From positions 460,005-472,831 of the forward strand of contig FN647684.1 of assembly GCA_000310025.1 (NCBI GenBank): 12,827 bases of DNA, read 5' to 3'. Each line of letters starts with the position of its first letter. Position 1 is the first letter of the stretch. Positions 1 through 7,870 of this stretch are shown in pieces. The DNA comes from Ectocarpus siliculosus. Taxonomy: Eukaryota; Sar; Phaeophyceae; Ectocarpales; Ectocarpaceae. The notes beneath the pieces are model-generated. The model did not search any database, had not been told where the DNA came from, and saw nothing but the letters and a program-made list of their open reading frames with translations. The position numbers and the translations under genes were made by a program.

Positions 1-138
1 CCCTGAATAGTGAAATACCCTCAATAATGGCATTAAATTCTCGTGTCACAATCTCAACCCGATATAGTGGCATTTTACCAGTATTGAGGACGAGGCCCTC
101 AATAGTGGCATTTTGGGCATCTCATCCCCCCATTAATA
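1..138. repeat. Left subterminal repeat arm of outer element
   Basis: Short units built on aatagtggcat recur here (ccctgaatagtg at 1, gatatagtggcatt near 61, cctcaatagtggcatt near 103, aatagtgg at 135). The same units recur at 2675-2735. The arm abuts the transposase-like tail directly at about 139, which suggests that an internal deletion removed most of the transposase gene. Confidence 0.55.
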
Positions 139-512
139 GTGGAAATTAAGACGTCGGAGACCCCCTCCCTGTATTTTACCGCAAAAGCTCTGTCTGAAGA
201 CGCAAAAAGGGAGATTTTTATGGAGAAGGTTGGCAACACGTACGTCCAAGAGGACACCTTTTCTGACGACGAGCTAGAGCTAGACAACACCGAAAAGTTT
301 GAGAGTGAGGGGGGTGGAGGGATGAAGGCGTTGCCGTCGTTCGCGGAACTGTCAGGGCGTTTTGGTCCTGGAGAAGAGTACGCGGAGTCGTGTGGCACTG
401 GAGAGGCTGGGCATTTCCTCCGTAAGGCAAAGATGACATTCTTCGCAGCACATACATGCCGCTAGACCGGCACGCACGGCAGTTGGACATCAAAGCGTTT
501 GCCCAGTCGTAG
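139..512 (+). pseudogene. C-terminal remnant of a transposase-like protein (outer element)
   Basis: The frame is open from the repeat arm to a TAG at 463-465. It encodes an acidic stretch (SDDELELD) followed by GEEYAESCGTGEAGHFLRKA. No ATG lies at the left edge, so this is only the tail of a larger protein. A decayed paralogue lies at 1086-1490 on the minus strand and shares SDDELEL and the EE-AE-CG-GEA-H-LRKA pattern, which shows the segment was once coding. Shifting one frame at about 450 gives a further tail ending in QLDIKAFAQS and stopping at 510-512, which may be the true C terminus. Acidic linkers and a short C-terminal R/Q-x-D-I-x-x-F motif occur in pogo-like transposases, but no catalytic DDE residues are present here, so the family is unproven. 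Confidence 0.5.
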
Positions 513-714
513 TGAGTGGCATTGGTCGGTTGAGGCCTACATGTGTAAAGCATCGTGAAGGTTGGGATTGATGCGCTGGAGTGGGGAGTGTTCGGCGTTT
601 TCAACTGGGTTGCCTTTGTTTGTTTCGCGTACATTGATGTCTTCAACATGTACGTGTGCTTTGCTTGTTGTGTTGAACCCATCATGGATGGCCGGACAAA
701 ATAAATTAATGTTA
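466..714. other. 3' flank of outer-element transposase tail, no gene
   Basis: Apart from the possible frameshifted tail to 512, I see no coding signal. The stretch ends in AT-rich sequence with an AATAAA at 700-705 and the TA target site of the inner element at 713-714. Confidence 0.5.
700..705 (+). promoter_or_regulatory. AATAAA polyadenylation-like signal
   Basis: An exact AATAAA lies 188 bases after the possible transposase stop at 512, on the same strand, and just before the inner-element insertion point. A chance match in AT-rich DNA is possible. Confidence 0.3.
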
Positions 715-737
715 AAGTCGCGGGCCCGGTTTAGCGG
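715..737 (+). repeat. Left terminal inverted repeat of inner element
   Basis: Reads aagtcg, c, then gggcccggtttagcgg. It pairs with 2097-2119 with mismatches only at the first and seventh bases. Confidence 0.75.
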
Positions 738-762
738 TCCATAGTGTCACGAAAAATTATAA

Positions 763-789
763 CCGCTATTCAGGGCATCGCCGCTAAAC
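763..789 (+). repeat. Subterminal repeat block, left copy
   Basis: Reads ccgctattcagggcatc, g, ccgctaaac. An almost identical block (one base shorter) lies at 2065-2090 in the same orientation, although the element ends around them are inverted. Confidence 0.75.
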
Positions 790-1085
790 CTCTTCAGCGG
801 TTATGAACCGCTAAATCGGGATGCTCAATAATAGCGGTGATGAACCGCTAAACCGGGAAAAAGCCCATTTTTTCCCACCAAGAGCAACATCGAAAGTTCA
901 TCTTGATGTAGGGCCTGCATGTGTCTCATTGCAGCGGTCATACGAGGGTGCAGATGAAGAAGTATCGACCCTAAGGATGACAACACAGCAAGCACATTAG
1001 TGCATTTCAATTCACGAAAGCGCAAAGCTTGTTTTCCCTGATGGACTGTATGCCCTTCATAAAGACTGGAAAATCGTTCCCGTCT

Positions 1086-1490
1086 CTAACGAACCTGGGG
1101 CAAGTTCGGGACAACGCAATGGCAACCAACCACCACGTGCTTGAGCAGCTCACTTGTACTTTTTGTCGCGTGTATCCACCATGTTAAACCCAACCTCTCT
1201 CTGATATCCGCTTCGAGGAACGCCATTATTGCCTTGCGAAGATAGTGCGCTGCCTCGCCCACGCCACACAACTCCGCGCACTCTTCAAGCTGGCCAATAT
1301 CGGCCGGTAGCTCCGAGTATGGCGGCTGCGCCATCACCCCCTTGCCCTTCGCACCGTCAACTTCTGCGGTTAAATCTCGCTTGTAGCTCTAGCTCTAACT
1401 CGTCGTCGGAGGGGTTAGGCCCCTTCGTGGACATACTGGAGAACTATTCGATCCTTCTGCAAAGCTTCGATCTCCTCCTGCGCGTTATTT
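1086..1490 (-). pseudogene. Frameshifted transposase-like C-terminal remnant (inner element)
   Basis: Read on the minus strand, three short frames line up with the tail at 139-512. They are a segment with EEIEALQKDRIVLQYVHEG, a segment with SDDELELELQARF, and a segment with LEECAELCGVGEAAHYLRKA that runs to a stop at 1086-1088. The frame changes near 1420 and again near 1350, so no continuous product is possible. The order of conserved blocks equals that of the outer copy, which supports common descent rather than chance. It is more decayed than the outer copy although the nesting makes its element the younger insertion, so it may have been dead on arrival. Catalytic domain residues are absent. 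Confidence 0.5.
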
Positions 1491-2064
1491 CTGAGTGCGC
1501 TACCTTCTGGTCAAGAATATTTGAGACCCCAAGCTTCTGGCCAAAGTTGGGCCGCGCGCAGGGCTGTCGTGTAGCTGCAGCGCGAGTGTTTTTTTTCCGC
1601 GCCTGGTGGAGCTAGAAAGCCATTTGTTGCCTCTTTGCGCTAGGTTGGGTGGATTTGCGACGCGAGGGGAACTCTGGGCCTTCTTGGTTGCACACTAATG
1701 GCAAATGAGGTATATCTCGTTGCCATCAGGATCCTCCACCCCTCTCCGTGCATGCCGTGCATGCGGCCACCACAGCCACCTTTACAATCGTGGGCGCCGC
1801 TTGGACTCAGTGCCGCATCTTAAAGCTACAGTTCTCCATCCGCGCACCGCATGGTGTGTGTGTGTCGGTGTGTTGTGTTATTATCACGAGCATCGACCAC
1901 GCTAAGGGGCTGACCAATGTCTCTGTGTCTCTGATGAAATTGAACCGATAACCGCTATTGGTGGCTGAACATATGTATGTCCAGTAACCGCTATTATTGA
2001 GGGCACGACCGGTTTTCTAGCGGTTATCAAACCGCTAAACCGGGGTGCAGACGTGATTTTATTA
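1491..2064. other. Non-coding interior and right arm of inner element
   Basis: Open frames here are short and show no family motifs. A gtgtgtgtgtg run sits near 1856. From about 1943 the sequence turns into alternating ccgcta and tagcgg units that continue to the right terminus. Confidence 0.5.
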
Positions 2065-2090
2065 CCGCTATTCAGGGCATCCCGCTAAAC
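2065..2090 (+). repeat. Subterminal repeat block, right copy
   Basis: Reads ccgctattcagggcatc, ccgctaaac. It matches 763-789 except for one missing G and has the same orientation. Confidence 0.75.
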
Positions 2091-2096
2091 AGGGAG

Positions 2097-2119
2097 CCGC
2101 TAAACCGGGCCCACGACTG
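2097..2119 (-). repeat. Right terminal inverted repeat of inner element
   Basis: Reads ccgctaaaccgggccc then acgactg, followed by the TA at 2120-2121. Inverted partner of 715-737. Confidence 0.75.
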
Positions 2120-2318
2120 TACTTTGTTTCTGCAGTCCGCAGCCTGCACACAAAGGAAAAGGTTGCGATCGCCGAAGGCCTCGTTGTCACAAGGACGACC
2201 AAGCGTCAATGCACACGCGATTGTGCAGACACCTGCACTGCGTTTTCACGCGGATACTACTGGTGCACACAAAAAAAGAGGGACCCTAAGATATACACAT
2301 ACACAATGCATATATACA

Positions 2319-2517
2319 TGTTATTGAGGAACAGAGAGAGAGGTAAAAAGGGAAGGGAGTAGTAAGTCCGTTGCTCCTGGCGTCGGGTACTCACAGTTGT
2401 TGTTTGATGTCTTGTTTTAGCCTTCTTAGACCAGGCCCGCTCAGCGCCCACTCGGAGAGTGAGGGAGCGGGGCTGGAAGTTTGATCTTCCTTCAAGTGTA
2501 TTTCAATACCCCTCAAC
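2319..2517 (+). mobile_element. Solo-LTR-like fragment (Ty1/copia style)
   Basis: The segment begins tgttattgaggaac with a purine-rich run (agagagagag) and ends tttcaatacccctcaac. The ends contain the short inverted pair TTGAGG/CCTCAA that is typical of copia-type LTRs. No primer-binding site, polypurine tract, gag or pol sequence lies beside it, and I found no matching target duplication. If it is an LTR, it is a solo or truncated one. The canonical terminal CA is followed by G where a final A would be expected. The call rests on general LTR style, not on a second copy in the window. Confidence 0.35.
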
Positions 2518-2561
2518 GACGCCAAATATCCATATCCAACGAAAAATCAAAATATCCAATG

Positions 2562-2599
2562 CGCTCATACAATGTTCATGAAACGCTCATACAATGCTT
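2562..2599 (+). repeat. Short tandem pair cgctcatacaatg
   Basis: cgctcatacaatgttcat is followed 21 bases later by cgctcatacaatgcttat. This is a small local duplication inside AT-rich filler of the outer element. Confidence 0.6.
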
Positions 2600-2674
2600 A
2601 TACACTTACTTCACAATAATAGTTGCTCTATATACGAGTGAAACAACCGTCCGTAGCGTAAGCATCAATACATA

Positions 2675-2790
2675 GTCAATAGTGGCATTATTGCCACTAT
2701 ATCCAATAGTGGCATTGCCCTGAATAGTGGCATGATTTTCTCTTGCCACAACGTGCCACTACTACTGTATATATATCGGGACCACTACTG
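2675..2790. repeat. Right subterminal repeat arm and terminus of outer element
   Basis: Contains caatagtggcattattgcca, a small palindrome, then two more tggcatt/tggcat units and the end cgggaccactactg before TA. A second similar end (ccactactactg, then ta) lies just inside at about 2757-2769. Reverse-complemented, the core ccactattcagggca is the counterpart of ccgctattcagggca in the inner element. Confidence 0.6.
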
Positions 2791-2792
2791 TA

Positions 2793-3323
2793 GGTATAGG
2801 TTTGACTTGCACTCACTCTTGAATGCACGACGTGACCAAATAAAAAGATAAAAAATACAAATAAATGTTTCTACAATAAAAACAGCACAACAACACGGGC
2901 AGCCCAAAACCGTTTTTTTATTGTCATTGTGCGGGCCGACGGGATTACTTGTTGTTCGGCAACATACGAATCGATCTAGGTATTTTTTTATCGATCTTAT
3001 CTTTTTTTATATTATCCGCCAGAACTTCATGTGGTTTATTTAATGTGTAGTTCGGAAAACATCAATGTGTACATGCATGCATGCGTGGTTGGTTGTTGTT
3101 GTTGGTCCATTTTTTTTAGTCACCAGCTCTTTGGTGTTGTCACAGCAACGACGGAGACTCCGCAGCAGCAAGAAAGACCACCAGCGTTCGTTAATATTTA
3201 GCGCCGCGAACCAGGCATCTCTTCCCAGCACCACAGCTACATGTAGGCTGTGGCTGGCTGCGCTGGAAAATTGAAGGTTGGGCAAAACACATCCATCCGT
3301 CATCGATCATCGATCTCCCGGCG
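2793..3323. other. Intergenic AT-rich region upstream of the gene
   Basis: No supported gene. Three AATAAA motifs (2839-2844, 2860-2865, 2875-2880) lie in an A-rich patch that could hold transcript 3' ends on the plus strand. Repeated ATCGAT motifs occur near 2971-2996 and again at 3300-3314, just upstream of the start codon of the next gene. A tgcatgcatgcat run lies near 3072. I cannot identify a TATA box or initiator with confidence. Confidence 0.4.
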
Positions 3324-3698
3324 ATGTCAAGGGTGGTAGCATGGCGACTAGGCTTTGCCGCGGTCGTTGTTTGTCTCTCAGTCAACGTGTTTGTGATAGT
3401 AAAGTTGAGCTTCCCTCACCTGGCCGTGTTCGGAGATCGCGCACGATCCGTGGACGCGCCAAAGCTGGCGGTCGTCGTACCGGCGCACGGCGGCGACCTG
3501 AGCCGCGCTATGGCATCTCTGTCGCGTTGGCCAACGAAATGCTCCGGTATAACGTTGCACAACGTTGAGCTCGTTCTTTACTACGCTGGGGGAGCGGACG
3601 ACGAGCGCTGGTCCGATGGCGTGCTTGCCGCGTTGGAGCAGACGGGCGGTAGGTGCTTTGCAGACACGAGCGTCCTCTTCGGAAATCTCACAGACGAG
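3324..3698 (+). CDS. Exon 1 of a putative Golgi type II membrane glycosyltransferase-like protein
   Basis: The ATG at 3324 opens a 125-codon frame that ends exactly at a strong donor, GAG|GTGAGT (3696-3704), in phase 0. Residues 1-8 are short and basic, residues 9-29 form one hydrophobic segment, and a luminal stem follows, so the N terminus looks like a signal anchor. From residue 46 the segment APKLAVVVPAHGGDLSRAMA and then VELVLYYAGG resemble the first beta strands of GT-A nucleotide-sugar transferases (strand, then an xPAH loop, then a second strand ending in small residues). The catalytic DxD-type region is not in this exon. Without splicing the frame adds only 16 low-complexity codons before a stop at 3747-3749, which argues for the intron. 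The coding call is fairly firm; the enzyme class is inferred from pattern only and the substrate is unknown. Confidence 0.65.
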
Positions 3699-5551
3699 GT
3701 GAGTGAGAGAGAACAACGAGGGAGAAGAAGAAAAGTCTTTCACCATTAATAATTAGTCTACATATTTTTATTGGACCAAACAGAGGTGATGCCTTTCGTT
3801 GCCAGCGTAGTACTTGCTGCTGTACATCGTATTCACTTAACATGCTGCTGGCATAGATAAGACTAGATGGATAATCACAAGATAGACAGGCAGTGCGGCA
3901 AAACAACAACCAACACACAGGCGCGATCGATATTATTCAAAAAAAGAACTACACACTGCTTGCTGCTGTATTCACAACAACACAAAACACACACACACAC
4001 GCGCGTACACCATACGGTCACGGGTGAGTGAGAACCTTCTCGTGACACAAGCAAAGGCAAACATTGCCGCCCCAGAAGGGAAGGCACGGAGCAAAACACC
4101 TTGATATATTGGCGTTTCTTCTGCCTCTTTGTGACTATGGGCTTGCTCTGGCTGGTGCGCGCCCGAACGAACTCAAAGTTCATGTGAAGAGAACAAAGAA
4201 AATGCTGAATTTTGAGTGAGAGTGAGGTCGGGAATAAATAACAACAGCAGTGCATATTGTAGACACAATGAACGTCTGCAGATGATGCGTATGCAAATGC
4301 ATAAATAACAACAACCAACGTCGATGGGATGACGACACCCACCCACCCACCGTCCGTCCGTGTTCCATGATGTTGCTGCATGCATCTTGCATATATATAT
4401 ATCTGGGCCCAAAAACAAAATAATAATAGAATGCATAATATTGAATAATAATAGTAGATACATACTATACGACGTGACGTGCTATGCGTTTCTTCTTCAT
4501 CGCTTCGCATTGTACAACAACTACGGCAGGCAGCTCATCATGATGATGTGACTCTGTACGTAAGTAGTACCTTGGGCAGAGACAGGCACAGGAAGTTTGC
4601 GCCGAATATTGAATATTGTTACCCCCATCGAATATATATGCTTTCAAGTACCGAAAAACGGTGACCTCCAGCATGATGATCCGCAGCACGCCGTGCGTGT
4701 GATGCTTTGACACGACGGAGCGTGCGTTTGTTCTCGCCCGCGGAACTCTTTATGTCATTCATTGTCTTGGAGAGTTTGATCATCTCTCGTGTTGAGTGCT
4801 GTGGGTTCTACGAATGCATGTATGTACGTACCCCACACACACTAATCATTGTGAAAGGGACAACCTCTAGTCTAGCTGTCTATCTCTCTCAGCCAGTTGC
4901 TGCGTAGCTAGCTGCGTGTTGTGTGCTGCGAGTGAGTTGGCGGACCACATGTAGACTATGTATGTAGTATCCAGCGCACATTTATACAGCAGTAGTAGTA
5001 GTAGGTCTTAACGAAGAAGTAGAATCTCGATTCATTCATAGTTTTAGTTTTGAGAATACAGTGTAGAGTCGGATGAGCCCAAATCCGGACGGAAATGACC
5101 TGTCTGTGTGCCTTGACGGCAGATCTGACTAAAGTGGAAACGAATTTCTGCAGCCCACCACAAAAACAACCCCGAGAGATTCGCCGCTCGCCAACTACCA
5201 GATTGCTGTTGTGAGACGTGCTGTTGTGACGTGGCCATACCGCATGGAGAGCTATCGCCCCTGAAGAGCACACACCAAACGCGTACATGGCCTCTGTGCG
5301 ATTCGAACACGATGTCTGTGCATGCATGTGAGACTTCGAATCGAGCCTCGTCCGACGGACAGTCACCAATCAATTCGTCTGTGCATTTGAGGTTCGCCAA
5401 CGCACTGACTGCAGGAGACTGTCCCACAGACCAACATATACCCCCCGCACGTTTTTTTTCGGCGGCAGTCACGTGCAACAGCGACGCGCAGTCACCCTTC
5501 CTTTGGGTTGTTGGCTTTTTGTGCTCTCTCTCTCCTCTGTGTGCTCGGCAG
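3699..5551 (+). other. Putative intron 1 (about 1.85 kb)
   Basis: It begins GTGAGT and would end at tctctctctcctctgtgtgctcggcAG, a good polypyrimidine tract plus acceptor. The interior is simple-sequence rich: an acacacacac run near 3988, cccacccacccacc near 4340, tatatatatat near 4391 and tagtagtagtag near 4993. Open frames inside lack recognisable domains. No second gene is supported within it. Confidence 0.45.
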
Positions 5552-5631
5552 TGTACGACAGTTGATGGACTTTATGTGGATGGGGGTACTTCGGCACGCG
5601 CCGTGCACGCCTTTCGCCAAGCAGCCAAGAA
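5552..5631 (+). CDS. Candidate exon 2 of the glycosyltransferase-like gene
   Basis: An 80-base open segment lies between a strong acceptor (pyrimidine tract then CAG at 5549-5551) and a consensus donor GTAAGT at 5632. Its frame is open in the phase left by exon 1. It encodes VDGLYVDGGTSARAVHAFRQ then AAK, a soluble, well-composed peptide unlike the low-complexity neighbours. Splicing leaves two bases of the next codon, so at least one further exon is needed. I could not find it before the telomeric tract. The peptide could also fit a TPR-like helix pair by spacing of Y, G, A, F and A, so the link to exon 1 is a proposal based on splice phase and position, not on recognised homology. Confidence 0.4.
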
Positions 5632-6259
5632 GTAAGTTTGGTTGGTTGCGGTTTACCCAAATCGGGATCTGACTCAATGACAAGGAAGGTCGATCGACGG
5701 CGATCAGGATCTGATTATTATGTACTGGGTAGATAATTTGATAGTATTATACCGTACCCCTCTTCAAATCCGGTGAGTTTGGGTGATCCCGTTTTAAGTC
5801 CGAAAGAGAGAGGAGACCGGCGGAAGAACTTTTTGCCCAATCAAAAACAGAGTTCTTTGGATCTTCCGGTCTTCATAATAACCAAATCTATCTGTATGTG
5901 ATTTCGAGATAATAGATAGATGCGAATGTTCCGTGAAGAACAGCCCTTAGTCACAACAACGTTCAAAAAGTAAAGCGTGCACAGCCCTGCCGGGTCTTCC
6001 AAGTTGTTCTTGGGATACATACTGGTACGTAGCACGTAGCATGCACAACAAGCAGAGAGTTCATTTCCTTCCGTGTCGTCGGTATATTGTCTGTCGTGAT
6101 CGTTCGTTAACGCGAGAAGCACAGTGAATGAATATACTTAAAAATACTCGAAATAAGTCCAATACCCACTTGTAGCCGGTTTCCCTCCACTCACTGAAAA
6201 GACTCCATCCACCACATCCCGTTCGACTGTGGGTATATCTCGAATGGGTAGTCTTTCTG
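5632..6259. other. Non-coding stretch, possibly intron 2
   Basis: Starts with GTAAGT and contains no exon I can defend. An imperfect inverted repeat (gaccggcggaagaact near 5815, partner agttctttggatcttccggt near 5852) could form a hairpin. A short repeat cgtagcacgtagcatg occurs near 6027. Confidence 0.4.
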
Positions 6260-6410
6260 TGTGTGTTTTTATTATTATTCCTTAACATATATATTTATTT
6301 GCGTCTTCACCACATACGTATATATTACTACATACATAGTCTACATACATACCTACATTCCTACATACATACTATACATAATACATAATACATACTACAT
6401 ATATATACCT
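6260..6410. repeat. AT-rich (TACA)-type simple repeat
   Basis: Degenerate tacatacatac units with interspersed atatat. The plus-strand open frame through it (Tyr/Ile/Thr only) is a by-product of the repeat. Confidence 0.7.
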
Positions 6411-6648
6411 CGTAACGGGATGAATTCATCATGCTGCAACTCCCTGCTGAGTAATACCAAAATTGGTATCACGAAATAATGCAGTCCTCCTCTCTGTCTG
6501 TCTGTGTATTATCTACATTGTAATACATGTAGATAGAGTATCTGTCTCCTGTCGGAGGTCTATTTACGGTCTGTTAGGGACTCTTTAGGTCTCTAACCGG
6601 TGTTGAAGGCTACGACACACCGCGCAAGTGCTAGGACACACCGTGGCC
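6411..6648. other. Non-coding spacer with small hairpins
   Basis: Holds a stem tctacat/atgtaga around 6511-6533, a short near-palindrome ataccaaaattggtat near 6456, and a 21-base spaced duplication of gacacaccg (near 6614 and 6635) just before the telomeric tract. No gene seen. Confidence 0.45.
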
Positions 6649-6780
6649 AACCTAACCCAACCCAACCCTTACCCTAACCCTAACCCTAACCCTAACCCTA
6701 ACCCTAACAACCCTCACCCACTGTTGGTCTAACCCTAACCCTAACAACCCTCACCCACTGTTGGTCTAACCCTAACCCCC
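6649..6780 (+). repeat. Interstitial telomeric tract (CCCTAA)n with 37-bp minisatellite
   Basis: Starts with degenerate aacctaacccaacccaaccc, then at least six perfect ccctaa units (6670-6708). The block ctaacaaccctcacccactg followed by ttggt and further ccctaa then appears twice with a 37-base period (6704 and 6741). The sequence is the TTAGGG-type telomere with its C-rich strand on the plus strand. If it were a true chromosome end, the chromosome body would lie to the right, but more than 6 kb of ordinary sequence lies to the left. Confidence 0.85.
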
Positions 6781-7506
6781 ACCCACGGCCAACGCACGCC
6801 CTACCTAATGGCGGCGAACTGGGCGAGAACGCGACTGCGCCGAGTTCTCGATTAATGAATGAATGCGGTGAGAGGGCCCTGGATAGGGTCAAGGCTCAGA
6901 ACCAGCGCGCTGGTGTTGTCGGAGTCCTCTTGCCTGTTGGTCTGTCTGTCTTTCGAATCGAAAGGTTGAACATTCCCTGGAATACGAAAAAAAAAGTACT
7001 AATAAATAATGCCTTCGGGTTGATGCCTTTCCTCATCTATCTCCGCGGGGAGTCCGGTCGGAGAGTGGGATATTAATGGTGATGGTGCTGGTGGTGGTGG
7101 TGGTGTCGAAAACCGTCGAAAACCTTTGGGGCACTTTTTCTTGTTGTTCTCGTTTGTTTGTGGTAAAACATGCAGCAGCAGCCAAGACTCTTTGCGGCAG
7201 GGAAAAGAAGAACAACCAACAAACAAACAAAACGCTTGGACAGACCAACAACAAAAGTATTTTTGCGCTCTACAGCTCCAACGATCCATTGGTAGATCTT
7301 AGCACAAAGACAGCAGCAGCATCCAGCAGTTCAGCAAAAACAACGCAGCAGCAGCGGTATCCTGTTTAAGGTGTCCGTATCCACTCTGTTCGTTTATACT
7401 TTGCACCAGCTGGCAACACTAATTAATTTTCTTTTTTTCGTTTATGTAACAGTTCTATCATTTGTGTTCGGCGTAACTTTCGAGTATTTCGCATTTCCAG
7501 CGGGCC
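6781..7506. other. Spacer between telomeric tract and C/T-rich block, no supported gene
   Basis: Contains a ggtggtggtggtggt run near 7090, several cag/cagcag runs near 7172, 7311 and 7347, and A/C-rich caacaaacaaacaaa near 7216. Open frames are biased towards Val, Gln and Ser because of these repeats. A hydrophobic open stretch at 7371-7500 has no ATG start and no recognised family. Confidence 0.4.
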
Positions 7507-7870
7507 GCTCTCCGTTCAAAGATCGGTTTTCTCGAGCCCTGACAGACCAGCATTTCTCCCACCATTTTTCACTTGGATTTAGAGTTCATTCTGTCTTTCC
7601 GCTTCTGGGCATGTTTCCGCTCCGCCGCCGCTCCGCCTTTTCTCGATCACGTGTGGAGCACTCTGTCTGCTCTCGGGTTTCTCTTCGCTCTCCGTCTGCC
7701 TCATTCCCTCTGCAGACCAGCACCAGCACTCTGTCTGCTCTCGGTTCGTTCTCTGCGCTCTCCGTCTGTCTGCAGCACCTCATTTCTGTACGCCCAGCAT
7801 TCTGTCTGCCTCTTCGTCTCGGAACACAAATATAGTCTCCGTTCAAATATCGTTTTTTTTCGAGCGCATA
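7507..7870. repeat. C/T-rich tandem-repeat block bounded by a ~330-bp spaced direct repeat
   Basis: tctccgttcaaagatcggtt (from 7509) recurs as tctccgttcaaatatcgttt (from 7836), each followed by tcgag. Inside, agcactctgtctgctctcgg occurs exactly at 7657-7676 and 7725-7744 (period 68) with similar following sequence (cgctctccgtctg). Partial copies (cattctgtct) flank these. Low A content keeps several frames open here, so the open frames are not evidence of genes. Confidence 0.6.

Larger units (their letters stand above)
715..2119. mobile_element. Inner nested DNA transposon with 23-bp TIRs and TA target duplication
   Basis: The left end at 715-737 and the reverse complement of the right end at 2097-2119 agree at 21 of 23 bases (core gggcccggtttagcgg, 16 exact). 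Both ends are flanked by TA (713-714 and 2120-2121), as expected for Tc1/mariner/pogo insertions. The interior holds a decayed minus-strand copy of the tail found at 139-512, plus arrays of ccgcta/tagcgg units near both ends (763-857 and 1943-2104). The element is about 1.4 kb, lacks a full transposase gene and must be non-autonomous. It sits inside the outer element, so it inserted later. Confidence 0.7.
1..2790. mobile_element. Outer TA-flanked DNA transposon (Tc1/mariner-pogo type suspected), left end outside window
   Basis: The right terminus at 2775-2790 reads cgggaccactactg and is followed by TA (2791-2792). It matches the terminus of the inner element (cgggcccacgactg then TA) at most positions, so the two elements are relatives. 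Both flanks carry the same subterminal motif: a stretch at 26-58 (tggcattaaattctcgtgtc onward) is repeated in the same orientation near 2727-2757. Between them lie a transposase-like tail (139-512), the inserted inner element (715-2119) and an LTR-like fragment. The left terminus would be upstream of base 1. The TA duplication and CAGT-type end suit the Tc1/mariner/pogo superfamily; that assignment is inference. Confidence 0.5.

Noticed and set aside
218-685. 155-codon minus-strand open frame
   Set aside because: It lies antisense to the transposase-like tail, whose paralogue at 1086-1490 confirms the other strand as the coding one.
1-2790. CRISPR-like array from the recurring aatagtggcat and ccgcta units
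   Set aside because: Units are short, occur in both orientations and lack regular spacers. They are transposon subterminal repeats in a eukaryotic context.
5290-5315. tRNA-like T-loop (minus strand reads gtgttcgaatcgcac)
   Set aside because: The stem is imperfect, and no acceptor, D or anticodon arms can be placed at the required distances on either strand.
5044-5478. 144-codon minus-strand open frame
   Set aside because: It has mixed composition but no recognised domain, lies within the proposed intron next to the acceptor of exon 2, and overlaps several equally open frames on the other strand.
6261-6479. 72-codon Tyr/Ile-rich open frame
   Set aside because: It is encoded by the tacatacatac simple repeat.
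7371-7835. 154-codon plus-strand open frame with a hydrophobic start
   Set aside because: It starts at GTG, and its second half is the C/T-rich tandem repeat, which leaves several frames open at once.
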